NCBI GenBank assembly: GCA_028023455.1
Contig: JAQFVV010000208.1
Location: 682,001-746,000, forward strand
DNA from: Epiperipatus broadwayi
Taxonomy: Eukaryota; Onychophora; Udeonychophora; Euonychophora; Peripatidae
DNA: 64,000 nt
Direction: 5' to 3'
Every line of letters begins with the position of its first letter. The first letter of the stretch is position 1. Made by a program: the position numbers and the translations under genes. Below are positions 46,587 to 57,739 of the stretch, piece by piece. The notes beneath the pieces are model-generated. The model saw only the letters and a program-made list of their open reading frames with translations, was not told the DNA's origin and ran no database searches.

Positions 46587-47460
46587 AATAATACAATATG
46601 TTATAAAGAAAAAGAGTTTGTCCATGGGACAAAATGCTATTGATGATGAAATATAATTATGAAACTGATGTATCTCAAGGTGTATATATAAAGAGAGAGA
46701 ACACTAACAGAAACATACGAAGAACAGCATTATCTGATCTCTCGTGCTTATTCATATGATTCCAAGAGCAATTACCTTCATCTATTTTAGAGTCATCTAC
46801 TGGAAGCTTGAATAATCAATGGGCATCAAATAATATGGTGCTATAAGTTGTCAGTCTACCCTGTTGCTGACTGTTGTCTTTGTCAGTGAAGACTGGGTTT
46901 CAAAACTTGAATTAATACATTTAATCTGAAGATTAATTATCAGTAAAGAAGCAAGCCTAAAGTGAAATTATCAAGTTTTAATATCAATAATGACCATTGC
47001 CTTATAATGTAACTTTCTTAATGAAATTTTGTTTATTATTCTCAAGAATATATATAACCAAAAGATATAAATATAGCTTTTAAATATCTTGTTATGAAGT
47101 AATAGTGTCTCCTTGCTGTTTCCTGCTTGCCCTTCAGTAGGTCATATATATATATTTTCTTTATCTATTTTGAAAAGTTTAATATTATCTATGTTTAGCT
47201 GTTTAGTAAGTTACTTTCTAACCCTTTTCATAATGAATTGCTTAAGCAATCATGTGATAAATCTTATGATAATTTTACTATTCATTGTATTTTATCATAA
47301 TACACATTTTAATTTTATAAATCCTTAATTACAAATGTATAATACATTTTTTGTTTGAACTCTCAGAACAACTCTTAGTGTTTATATAAGTTTTGAGTGA
47401 ATCACTACTTGTGAAATATTGACCAATAGTTGTCAAATGAGTTTGTCATAAAGTTTCTAT

Positions 47461-47665
47461 GATAAACAGAGCAAAACTCTCCATACAGTATTGCCACCTG
47501 TGCTAAACAGAGTAATCAATGGACGCCAGAAGGCTTGTGCATAAAATCACTATCTAATGCCTACTCATCCAATATCCCCAGACTAATTTGTGGCTTCTGG
47601 CGTCCATTGATTACTCTGTTTAGCACAGGTGGCAATATTGTATGGAGAGTTTTGCTCTGTTTATC
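47461..47665. mobile_element. foldback element, 205 bp, 72-bp arms
   Basis: Arms 47461-47532 and 47594-47665 begin GATAAACAGAGCAAAACTCTCC and pair over 72 bp with only a few mismatches, around a 61-nt unique loop. No coding frame. No target duplication was established. Together with the half copy at 46.5 kb it shows this family is dispersed. Confidence 0.78.
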
Positions 47666-48489
47666 AACAATTAATGTGCTAGTATAGGAAATGTGATCAT
47701 GTGATGCTTAAAGTTTCTATGCTTAGATTATTTATGGTTTCTTTGATTAATTTCAGGTATTACATCTTGCTTACATAAATATATATTTATGTATTATGTT
47801 CACTTAAAATATATCTACTTATACATATTAATTAATGACTCTGTCAAATGACCATAGACTGATTAAAGTTTTGAATGATTTACTGCATGGTCAATAACAT
47901 TTAGCTTGTGTTAATTTACCAAAGCTTCTGGTTACCTAGATATGTGTGCAATTGCTCTGAGAAAATGAAATGGTTTTCTTTTAATCACTTCCCAAATGTC
48001 TTTCTACTACCTCCCATTTAATTAATCTTTTTGAACCTAAATTTGAGACAAGTGATCTTTTCTTTCTTAAGAATATAATCTTATCTCTTGAGTTTTTTTC
48101 TATCAATCTCACCTTTTAATTATTCTCCATCCTTACACTCAAAAGCATCCAAAGTCTTAATATTATTAGCTTAAAATGTCCAGTTGGGTGATTAGCTACT
48201 GATGGGCTCTATTGGTGGTATAGTGGAATGACTTTCAGAGATAAAGATCAATTATGAATAATAAATAAATAATTCTCAAAGAAGAGTATTTCCTATGGTG
48301 TTGTAAGATAGGATGTTGGTTCACAAGATGCTAGGTAATGCTTCCAATATAGTCTTTTCTTTTTTATTCCTGATTACCATGAATCTTTTGTACCAATAGT
48401 TGTCTTCATCACAGAGAAAAACTACTCCAAGTAAGTTAGGTATATAGAGCTATTATTTTAAATAATTTACTGTATAGAATGAGAATTGT
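47666..48489. other. unassigned AT-rich sequence
   Basis: Nothing recognisable on either strand beyond short A/T runs. Confidence 0.4.
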
Positions 48490-48960
48490 ACAGCTTATTG
48501 ATGCAATATTAGAAAAGTTTCATTTAAAGATGTTCCATAAAATTCTAAAAATACAATAAGAACATAAAATCAATCAACATATTCTTCAATTTGCTGGATG
48601 TGATACTCAAGTCCACTATTATAAAGTCACACCTTCATTGGATTGGATCTTTAAAAACAAATGAACAATACAAGTCTCATAAAATGATGTTTTATGGCGA
48701 ACATGAGGATAATTTTCATAGAGAGACTTCATTTATGTTATAACGATTATGTCAGACATTATAAAGCAGCACAATATTGATTGTCCCATTGGAAGATAAT
48801 GTGAAGAACACTCTATACTCTGAGAGATAAAATTAGATATGGTGTTGAAATAATTCAGAAAGAAAAGTTTTTGCAAAAGAAATTAAAAGATAGCAACATA
48901 AAATATTCTATAAACAGAAAAATAAACTGGCATATTATACGTGAGAATATATTTATGGTT
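48490..48960 (+). pseudogene. LINE family A 3' fragment (copy 3)
   Basis: The + strand text parallels 58780-59210: HKINQHILQFAGCDTQ versus a QLAECDTIEST-like block, then LDWIFKNK versus FHWIXHVK, then a TSLIKCYGE/VLWR-like stretch. These correspond to the region after the reverse transcriptase in LINE A (…LEQAECTSIES…HQLRWTGHV…). Heavily mutated. Confidence 0.55.
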
Positions 48961-49854
48961 CACTTATTGCTTTATACAGTCAATGTAAAACTTATTTCTA
49001 GAGCAGCTTCTTTTTTTACTTTTCTTTTCTTGGTGTTGGAATGGCTGTAAAATTGTTTTTCAATTGATTGCTATATGTATATGCAAAAGCATTTATGTGA
49101 CCAATTTATATGAAGAAATTGGACAAATGAAGAACTTCATAATTCTTCTTACAGAAGCAAAATCCAATGTCCTTGACAAAAAAAATAGCTGATTCTCATA
49201 GAAATCCCATTGACGGTATTACTTTTCGGCATACATTCTTCTCACAATTCACATTTACCACATTTATTTGGCCTGGATATTCAAAATTATCAAATTGAAT
49301 TAGCAAATCATTTTCTATCTTAATATGGATTTGTTTATGAATTTGGGATATGTTGGATGATTCTTAATATTGACCTTTATCCAAATAGATTGGCAATTCT
49401 ATTTTTTTTTATAACAAGAATGTTCAAGCTTTCTGCCAATATTATTATTCACAAACTTGTTTTATAAATTTATTCACTTACTTTTGCTTCAAAATTTATT
49501 TGGTACATAGCCATTTTGATTATGGTTTTACTTCTTTATATAGTACTCTATTAATAGTATCTTGTAATTAAATAATGAAACTCAATGAAGTGCATTGTTA
49601 TTTACAATATTCGTTTATAATGTGCTTACTTTTGTAAAAAATAGTATTTTGAAGGTTTCATAGTTATCATTCATATAAATACAGAATAGATACATGCAAA
49701 TATGCTGCATTTTATGAGGTCATGTAACATTTGAGCACTGGTAGTCAGAACCTAGAAGTATTATTTACCTCTTAACACCCAATAGTTGTATAGTTTCTAA
49801 TGAAGTGCACAAGAAAATAATTATTATTTTTTCTCATTTTTTTAATAATTATAT
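48961..49854. other. unassigned AT-rich sequence
   Basis: No coding frame, repeat or terminus was recognised. Confidence 0.4.
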
Positions 49855-50084
49855 ACAATAAAATTAAGCATTTATATTGTGATTTAAAATATCTCAAATT
49901 TTGTCACATGATCATTTCTTGTATGTAAACCTTTTAATATATATTACATAACTAAATCTCTATTTAACTACAATAAAATTAAGCATTTATATTGTGATTT
50001 AAAATATCTCAAATTTTGTCACATGATCATTTCTTGTATGTAAACCTTTTAATATATATTACATAACTAAATCTCTATTTAACA
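49855..50084. repeat. identical 115-bp tandem duplication
   Basis: Copy 1 (49855-49969) and copy 2 (49970-50084) start ACAATAAAATTAAGC and appear identical up to the last one or two bases. Perfect identity in otherwise decayed sequence means a very recent event, or an assembly duplication. Confidence 0.92.
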
Positions 50085-50430
50085 GAGGTTATCCTGCAGC
50101 TAATGTGAGAAATACTTCTCAATATATATTGTAAAGTAGTTATTTACTTCAGGAAATTCACAATTATTAATGCATTGCTTGCTTTTAACACAATTAAAAA
50201 AAGTATACCTTATTTTTAGTCACATAGGAAGGTAGTTATTTCCTTTTTATATAAATCTTACCAACTGAATTAAATACCTAAATAATTTAACCAAATGGAT
50301 AATTATGTTAAAACTTTTTCTTAAATCAGTTTCTTATTACATTCCTGCAACTAATATAAATAATGAAACCACTTCTTTTATACATTTTATATAGTACAAC
50401 AGTTTATCTATCATATTAGTAAAATGGCTG

Positions 50431-50460
50431 ACAATTTCAACTGTTCAAGTCTTCTTCAGA
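50431..50460 (-). repeat. hairpin related to the hammerhead-like loop
   Basis: The minus strand reads TCTGAAGAAGACT then TGAAC then AGTTGAAATT, resembling the CTGATGAAGACTG-loop-CAGTCGAAAC string at 13.15 kb but with a weaker stem. Confidence 0.35.
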
Positions 50461-50777
50461 CTTCTTTTAATACTTTAAAAATTTTTGACTCCCAAATCAT
50501 TCATGCCTCATTTTTTCTTTCTTTTTTCATGTCTATTGCTTTATTAATTTCTAAATCTACTCTGTCCATCTGCTTTTGAATTAAACTTTTTGATGATGAG
50601 AGTTTACTTAATACTTCCTTATTAACTAGGCTTACTCTATGCAATTTGGCACCATAGTTAAGAGGCAGGCCCAAAGTACAGCTAAAAAAGAACTTCGATC
50701 AAATAATTTATAAAACAGTCAATTCATTTGTTGCCAGGCTGCTTAAATATAATGACCTCCTGAACAATTAAGCTTAT

Positions 50778-51177
50778 TGTAGAATACGGAGATGTTGACT
50801 CTAGAAATGTCGGGTTTTACGAGAACGGAAAAAAAGACGAGGACAGAGAGACCAAGATGGCGTAACGTATAGCCACACGTGGAACCAAATGTCTTATTTT
50901 TCATTTGCCGTGAGTAATAGAACTTTTCTTTGAAGAGACTTTAATTATATGTATACTTTTGATTTTGTTGCTGTTTTTCTTTCCACACATTTTGTTATCT
51001 TAAGCATAGACATTTTTTTTGTATAATAACATATAACTAATAAACTAGCTTTGGGAAAGTAAAACTGTCTCAGACTCTTAAGTTAATAAATTGTAGTGGA
51101 AAGTAAAACTGTCTCCGACTCTTAAGTTAATAAATTGTGGTTTCGGCTGAGATTGTTAACTTCCCGAAAACACTACA
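50778..51177 (+). repeat. 5' LTR of the 50.8-54.3 kb gypsy element
   Basis: It contains an AAGATGGCG motif (YY1-like) and CACGTG near the middle. Near its end a block of about 44 bp (AAAGTAAAACTGTCTC…TTAATAAATTGT) is present twice; the 3' LTR has it once. The two LTRs otherwise differ by scattered changes. Confidence 0.93.
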
Positions 51178-51179
51178 GA

Positions 51180-51187
51180 TGGCGCAG
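51180..51187 (+). promoter_or_regulatory. primer-binding site TGGCGCAG
   Basis: It lies two bases after the 5' LTR and matches the complement of the tRNA-Ser 3' end over the first eight to nine bases (next base T agrees). The rest of the usual site is lost, because the internal deletion begins immediately after it. Confidence 0.7.
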
Positions 51188-52214
51188 TGAAATTAAATAA
51201 CAAAAGTAAAATTTTGCCCTTGTACATAGTTAAAAAGAACATAAAACCCTTACTGGGCCGAAACTGGTTCCGCCCACTGGGCATATCCATACAAGTGATT
51301 AAAACTGTAAAGTTAGAAAATGTAGTGCGACAGAAATTCCCAAGGATATTTGAGGAAAAAATAGGAATACTGAAGATAGACCCAGTAGACATAGAACTTA
51401 CCGATGAGGCCCAACCGGTAGCAAGCAAACCCAGGAAGGTTCCATTCGCACTAAGAGCAAAGGTCAAAGAAAGTCTGTCAGCCTTGGTAAAGGAAGGAGT
51501 GTTGTCGCCAGTGGAAAGTTCAGATTGGGCCACTCCAATTGTGATAGTCACAAAGCCATACGGGAGTTTATGGATCTGTGGGGACTACAGGTTTACTGTA
51601 AATCAATACCTAAAAAAAGTGCGTATCCGGTCCCGAATGTCACTGAAATGGTGGCATCACTCCAGGAAGCTGCAGTTTTCACTAAGATAGATTTGAGGTC
51701 AGCTTTTCATTAAATCCCAGTCACAGAGAGGTCAGCAAAAATACTAACTCTCTGTACTCATGTCGGTCTTTTCCAGTGCAATAAGCTACCATTTGGAATC
51801 ACGACAGCCCCCAATATATTCCAAGCTAAAATAGATCAAATAATGCAGAATATGGAGGGAGTGATCTCCTACGTGGATGACCTACGGATTTATGCTAAAT
51901 CAGAAACCAAACTGAAGGAACGCATGCTTACCATATGCGACCGATTGCAAAAAGTGGGAATCAGGATAAATACCACTAACAGCATTTGGTCCATGAGAGA
52001 AATAAAGTTCCTGGGACATATTATTGATCAAAATGGAAAATGTCCTAATCCCGAGAAGGTCGCCGGGATAAAAAATGCTCCAGTACCAAGAAATGTAAAA
52101 GACTTACAAGCATTTCTGGGAATGCTAACCTTCTACGAAACCTTTTTAAAGGGAAAGGCACATCAGCTAAAACCCCTTTATGCCTTATTATGCAAGGGTC
52201 AGCGCTGGAAGTAG
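51187..52214 (+). pseudogene. gypsy protease end and reverse transcriptase
   Basis: The open frame 51187-51690 starts inside protease: SKILPLYIVKKNIKPLLGRNW shows the family's LLGR-x-W end, so the first ATG is artificial. Then RKVPFALRAKVKESLSAL, GVLSPVESSDWATPIVIV and ICGDYRFTVNQYLKK give the RT fingers. After a frameshift near 51600 come PVPNVTEMVASLQEA and FTKIDLRSAFH, with D in motif A. A stop follows, then LPFGITTAPNIFQAK and ISYVDDLRIYAKSE at 51867, with catalytic YVDD intact, then IKFLGHIIDQNGKCPNPEK and LQAFLGMLTFYETFLKGKAH. The lineage matches K02A2.6-like (Mag-type) gypsy. At least one frameshift and two stops interrupt it. Confidence 0.9.
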
Positions 52215-52798
52215 AAGGCTGAACACCAAACTGTTTTCCAGGCAACCAAGGATTTATTGTCATCTGAAAGTCTGTTAATGCATTACCAAGGTAATCGAGA
52301 AGTTATAGTAACCGCGGACGCTTCAGAATATGGGGTTGGAGCCATCATATCACACTTGATAAATGGACAAAAACATCCGATAGCCTATGCCTCCCATACC
52401 CTGTCACCCGCGGAAACTAACTATAGCCAGCTGGACAAAGAATCCCTCGCTATCATTTTCGCGGTAAAGAAATTTCATCAGTACATCTATGGATGAAATT
52501 TCACCTTATGCACAGATCATTGCCCACTATTAGGCATATTAGGTAAGACCAAAAAAACACCCGAATATAGCAGCCAGAGAATGCTAAGATGGATTAATAT
52601 ACTGGCAGAATACGATTATACACTAGTACACAAGCCGGGAAAGGACATACCTCATGCTGATGCCCTATCGCTTCTACCACTGAAGGCAGATAGACCACGT
52701 GAATTTGTGGAAGTGAATTTATTGGAAGTGGTGAAATTGGACAATACAGTAAATAGTGCAAAAATAGCGGAGTGGACAGCTAGTGATTCGGGATGTTA
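52215..52798 (+). pseudogene. gypsy RNase H domain
   Basis: DLLSSESLLMHYQ leads to VTADASEYGVGAIISH at 52309 (catalytic D of DAS), then PIAYASHTLSPAETNYSQLD and KESLAIIFAVKKFHQYIYG (catalytic E). After an in-frame stop at about 52494 come FTLCTDHCPLLGILG (D) and YDYTLVHKPGKDIPHADALS. The catalytic residues D, E and D are all retained even though stops at 52212 and 52494 split the frame. In the element this activity removes RNA from RNA-DNA hybrids. Confidence 0.88.
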
Positions 52799-52885
52799 AG
52801 TGAATTTATTGGAAGTGGTGAAATTGGACAATACAGTAAATAGTGCAAAAAATAGCGGAGTGGACAGCTAGTGATTCGGGATGTT
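52713..52885 (+). repeat. 86-bp tandem duplication in pol
   Basis: GTGAATTTATTGGAAGTGGT begins at 52713 and again at 52800, and both copies run to GATTCGGGATGTT. They differ by one inserted A in the second copy. The first copy ends in a premature stop at the join, so the duplication breaks the frame. Confidence 0.92.
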
Positions 52886-53944
52886 GCCAAATGAGGACTT
52901 GGATAAAGGAAGGATGGCCAAGCCACCATCCTGATTATCTTCATATTGCTATATGGAATGCCCGTCAAACCCTCTCTACCTGTAATGGGTGTATCACCAG
53001 GACAGATCGTGTATTCATACCGATAGAAGGTCGTGCCCAGGTCTTAAGACTACTCCATGCCGGACACCCGGGAATAGTGAGAATGAAAGTTTTGTCACAT
53101 TCATATGTGTGGTGGCCAGGAATTGACCAAGAGATCGAAGAAATGGTGGGACAGTGCCACAGTTGCCAAGCCAAGGCAAACCTGCCAAGAAAAACACTGA
53201 GCTCTTGGATAGAACCAAACAAACCCTGTGAATGGATCCACATTGATTATGCTGGGCCTATAGAGGGGCAAATGGTTTGGCAGAGAAGGTAGTCCAGTGT
53301 TTAAAAAAGGACCTGAAGAAAACAAGGAAGACCAGGATGGAGGAGGCATTGCTGGAAATCATGTTCTTCCAACATTTTTTGCCAAGGTCTAAAGATAGTA
53401 AATCACCGGCTGAACTGTTATTCAACAGAACGTGTCGCACACACATGTCAACCATTTTACCCCAAAAGGAAAGAACTAAGAGAGAACTGGAAGCTGATTC
53501 CCATAAACATATGAAAAGGTTCAAAGAAATGATCCAGTCTGGGTGCATGATATACTAAGGAAGAGATGGCTACCCGGAACGATCATAAATACAAAATCAA
53601 GGACAATTTACCAAATAAGACTAGAGAATGGTCCATCTGTCCATAAACACATAGACCACTTAAGGAGAAGATTTCCGTGTGCTCGAACGGATATCCCAGA
53701 AACCATTAGAAATGCCAGTCAATGGGACATCTTACCTAAAGAAGATAAGGAAGTATTGCCACAAATAACACAGGAAGAGTTTTGCCAAAATGAACCAGAC
53801 CAGATGGATAGTGTACTGGAAGTTACGGACCCGATACATGACACTGACATTGGGCCAACCCAACAAGATGAAGGAACACCTGCACCAAGAGTTCACCGTG
53901 AGTGTAGGCTGCCAGAAAGGTTGAAGGACTATGTTCTAGAGTGA
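52843..53944 (+). pseudogene. gypsy integrase, catalytic centre deleted
   Basis: The N-terminal zinc-binding part is present: VLRLLHAGHPGIVRMK with its H pair and VGQCHSCQAKANLPR with the two C. The core begins WIHIDYAGPIEGQ, holding the first catalytic D, and then jumps at about 53265-53285 to AEKVVQCLKKDLKKT, which follows the third catalytic residue. The second D and the E are therefore missing. The C-terminal part is whole: KSPAELLFNRTCRTH, then WLPGTIINTKSRTIYQIRLE (GPY/F-like) and HIDHLRRRF, ending RECRLPERLKDYVLE at 53944, just before the polypurine tract. Integration by this copy's own product is impossible. Confidence 0.9.
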
Positions 53945-53951
53945 GGGGAGG

Positions 53952-54311
53952 TGTAGAATACGGAGACATTGACTCTAGAAACGTCCGGTTTTACGAGAAC
54001 GGGAAAAAAGACGAGGACAGTGAGACCAAGATGGCATAATGTATAGCCACACATGGAACCAAATGTCTTATTTTTCATTTGCCGTGAGTAATATAACTTT
54101 TCTTTGAAGAGACTTTAATTATATGTATACTTTTTGATTTTGTTGCTGTTTTTCTTTCTGCACATTTTGTTATCTTAAGCGTAGACATTTTTTTTGTATA
54201 ACACATAACGTGTAACTAATAATTAGTTTTGGGAAAGTAAAACTGTCTCCGACTCTTAAGTTAATAAATTGTGATTTCGGCTGAGATCGTTAACTTCCCG
54301 AAAACACTACA
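53952..54311 (+). repeat. 3' LTR of the 50.8-54.3 kb gypsy element
   Basis: It begins TGTAGAATACGGAGACATTG, right after the polypurine tract, and ends AACACTACA before the CTTAT duplication. It has a single copy of the 44-bp block that is doubled in the 5' LTR. Confidence 0.93.
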
Positions 54312-55499
54312 CTTATATTTATTTCTATCTGTTCTTATTATTACAAACCCATTATCCTCACATTTTTTTAAAACTGTACTAAGAACAATATTTTTTATTT
54401 TCCCTCCTAGTATATTTGAATTTTTTTATAATACTTCCTTCCTACATTATTAATTTCTTATTTTTTTTATTTGATTCATCTGTTGTTTTAATTCTATTTT
54501 AGCTATTTCTCCTCCCTACATAATTATCTTCATCTGATCATTATCATTTTCTTTCTCTTATTTTTCTGTACTTTTATATTGCCTGTGTTCTACTTTAATG
54601 GTTTTTTATACTCTCTAAAGAATGTTTATTCAGTATCAGATAAAGCTAGTTCAGACCTTGTAGCATTTATAAAACATTACATAAATAATTAGATTTGTTG
54701 ATAGTGTAAAATTGAATTATTTGTTTAGAATTATGCATTTATGAAAAATTAAGGAATTTTGAAATGTCATACCACATAAAAGTATACTTAAGAAAAACAC
54801 CAATATGAGTTTTCACCTGTATTTTATTTCCCTTCTTATTCTTCTCAACATGAAAGTCTATACATGATATGCAATCATGTTTGCAAATCATAAAAATGGC
54901 AGTTACTGTTATCTGGCTATTGCAGGCTCATTGTAGTGCTACATTTTTCAGCAACTTGTCTGATAGCATAAAAAATACCAATCCTGCCTATAATGCAATA
55001 AAGAGACCGTAGACATCTGCAGAACCTATAATGAATAACTTGCAGCTTTCCCAATGTTATCAACAGCATTACCAGATCTTGATAATACCATAGCAGTTTT
55101 TCCACATATTGCAAATATTTAGTGCAGGGCCTTTAAATATATAAAACTGAAAATATGCTTCTAGGTTTAAGTGCACCAAATTCTTTGCTTTCTACTTAAT
55201 ATTATTATTTCTAAATTAAAATTCAATCAAAGCCATCTTCTTTATAAGATTCCATTTGTTATAACTTATTAAACTTATCAAGATATTATAATACCTTCAT
55301 TCCTTATCTCTCATCCAATTTCTTTCGATAGTTCTATAAAGTTTTATATCTAACTGCTATGTTTCTGAAAGTTTGTAAAGATGACACTTTATAATTATAT
55401 ATTACAATATTTCTATCATTTAGATTGTCTTTAAAACAATCCAAACTTTAACTTTTCAACTATTAGTAATTATATACAGATAAGCAGAACATGATATTT
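54312..55499. other. unassigned sequence
   Basis: Pyrimidine-rich and AT-rich, with no family recognised. A 65-codon minus-strand frame at 54917-55114 has a balanced composition but no known motif. The part next to the gypsy element (54312-54500) continues the sequence seen before 50772. Confidence 0.4.
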
Positions 55500-56170
55500 C
55501 AAGTAAAAACTCTCCTTCAGGTGTTGCTAGTCTAATCAATAACAGTACTAGAATGAGAATATATGGGACCTGTAGATTCATGAATACTGAATTAAAAGTG
55601 ATTCTCTAACCAAATATTATGCTTCTTCAGCTATTGCTATGTAATCAGTTACAGTACTAACATGGAAAACAAATGTGGAGCTGTTAGATTCATAAATATT
55701 GAATTTAAGGTAACATTTTCATTAATTAGGTTAATTGGTTGGAACATCTTAAATTCAGCATTCCCAAATCTAAAGGTATGACTTAATTCTCATCCTGGTA
55801 TTGTTGTTGATTGGGCCAGAAACATCTGAAAAAAGAGAATACTTGGCAAGAGCATCATTTACATGCAGTGTTTATGAATATAAAAGATCCTAGTTTCACT
55901 TATCATGCTAGTACTGGAACTGATCAGATTGGTAGCATTTAAAGAATATGAAAGCATATTAATTAGGACTATATTAAATTCAATATTCATGAATCTAAAG
56001 GTTCAGGTTCAATTACTGTGCTAGTGCTATCACTGATTAGATCAGCTTCACATGAAGAGAATATCATCCAAAGATTAGTTGGGTAGGAAGTCACCTTAAG
56101 TTCAGTATTCACAAATTTAAGTCTGTTTTGATTCCTATGATAATACCATCACTGGTCAGGCAAACAATGC
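55500..56170. repeat. degenerate repeat array with an orientation switch
   Basis: A unit containing AATTCAATATTCATGAATCTAAAGG and CTAGTACTGTTACTGATTAG-like words occurs about five times. The first two (55520-55700) are reverse-complemented (…CAGTACTAGAATGAGAA…AGATTCATGAATACTGAATT); the following three (55745-56165) are forward. Identity is low. Confidence 0.6.
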
Positions 56171-57479
56171 ATGAAGAAGAGAAAAATAACCCTCAAAACA
56201 TTGTCTTGTATACTAACCTGTATGTTATTATTGTTGGGATCTCACTGTAACTCATCCAAGCTAACCCTCATATACTGGACTTGTCAATATTATCATTTAA
56301 CCAAGAACAGATTCAACTTACAATAAAACTGACAGATCAAATGACAATAACAGGAAATAAATAGCTAATGGCATAAAAAAGCCAATTGGAAAGCAAGATT
56401 AGTGAAAACAATTGTTTCCATTAAGGATGAGATTTTGCTATATAATGAGGTCCATTTGAAAGGCAAAAGGGACAATGCAGACAACTTTCAGATATTCAGG
56501 CAATATCAGACAACTTTCAGACATTGAACAGCAGTACATTTATTGTCCACAATATTGTAAAACATAGCGAGTATGCTCAAGCCTGCAACAGCAAACTGCT
56601 CATTACAGTTATCTCTGCACCTGAACAAGGCAATCCATCAGTACGCTGAAAGTGTAAACTCCTAAAGAAGAATCACAGCATTCATTTTCAAACATTAGCT
56701 ATATTTGTAACAACTATACTTGCATAATTTGTCAACTATAACAGGCAAAGTGGTGGTTTATTAAAAATTACACTACAGAAATATTATTCATTATTATACC
56801 TAAATGTTTATATATATATATATATTTATAATTGAAATAATATTTTTAACGGTTTATAAATATTATTTCAATTATAATTACAATATTGTTTTTAATTAAC
56901 GGATATTTTATTTATTTTATATATATATTGTAACTTAAATAAACTATTCAAAAGAATTCAAATATAAATATTACCATTTTATACCTGGATAGTAGCCATA
57001 GTAAATAAATATTAAAATGATGAGTAGGAATAAATGAAAAATGGTAACTTAAATTTTATATCAAAGAGAAAAGAATTGTAATATGCAACTTGCTGAGTAT
57101 AAGCTATTAAACAAAAGATCAGACTGAGTTATCAATCATATTAAGGGTCATTGGATTAAATGAAACACATTTCTATAATTAGATTTCTCAAGATATCACA
57201 ATATCAATAATTAGAAACAATAATGCCTGGAGACTAATCATTTAAGGTGTCTGTCCTATTTCAAACCCTGGTTAGGCAGGCATTGTATCATCAATAAACA
57301 AGTAGAAACCATAAACAATTATTAAGAACAAACTATTATAATTCAGGAAATAACACCAACTGGGTGAGTACACTAGTAACTCAATAAAATATCTTCTCAG
57401 GTATACAGACGGTAGATTTTATTCATTTTCATCTCTTGGCTTGATGTCAAGTGCATATTTAAATAAATAACAAGTGAAT
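56171..57479. other. unassigned AT-rich sequence with a TA palindrome
   Basis: A hairpin at about 56825-56876 (ATAATTGAAATAATATTT…ATTATTTCAATTAT) lies in a TA-rich stretch. Otherwise nothing was recognised. Confidence 0.4.
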
Positions 57480-57483
57480 ATGG

Positions 57484-57575
57484 TCTAGCAGGGTGCCACT
57501 AGATTATCTGAACCTAGATACAGTGATATCTTATAATCTTTTCACATGTACCTGGTTTGAATCCCTTTTTGGTAC
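57484..57575 (+). repeat. possible tRNA-derived SINE head
   Basis: TGGTCTAGCAGGGTG resembles an RNA polymerase III A-box and, about 65 bp later, GGTTTGAATCCC matches the B-box, ending in a T run. Spacing is wider than in a plain tRNA, so it is at best a decayed SINE. No second copy was seen. Confidence 0.3.
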
Positions 57576-57739
57576 TTTATTTCTAATTAAAAGGGAGGAT
57601 TTTGCTTTTAGATCCATATCACTGTATGCAATAACACTTAGGTAACATAAAACATCTTTAAACTAAAGTGGAGTATATAAAATTCATTAGACAGAAATCA
57701 TTTCTTAGATCTTAACATAATAAATGCGTTTCAATATCT

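Larger units (their letters stand above)
50778..54311 (+). mobile_element. Ty3/gypsy element with complete ends, internally deleted
   Basis: LTRs at 50778-51177 (400 bp) and 53952-54311 (360 bp) both run TGTAGAATACGGAGA…AACACTACA. The element is flanked by identical 5-bp duplications CTTAT (50773-50777 and 54312-54316). Just inside the left LTR is GA then TGGCGCAG, a tRNA-Ser-type primer-binding site; just before the right LTR is the polypurine tract GTGAGGGGAGGTG. The interior is only 2.8 kb. Gag and most of protease are gone from right after the primer site, and the integrase centre is gone too. RT, RNase H, integrase ends and the C-terminal tail remain, with few frameshifts. This is the youngest-looking gypsy copy here. 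Confidence 0.95.

Noticed and set aside
51156-51551. 131-codon minus-strand open frame
   Set aside because: It is the shadow of the gypsy protease-RT coding frame on the opposite strand.
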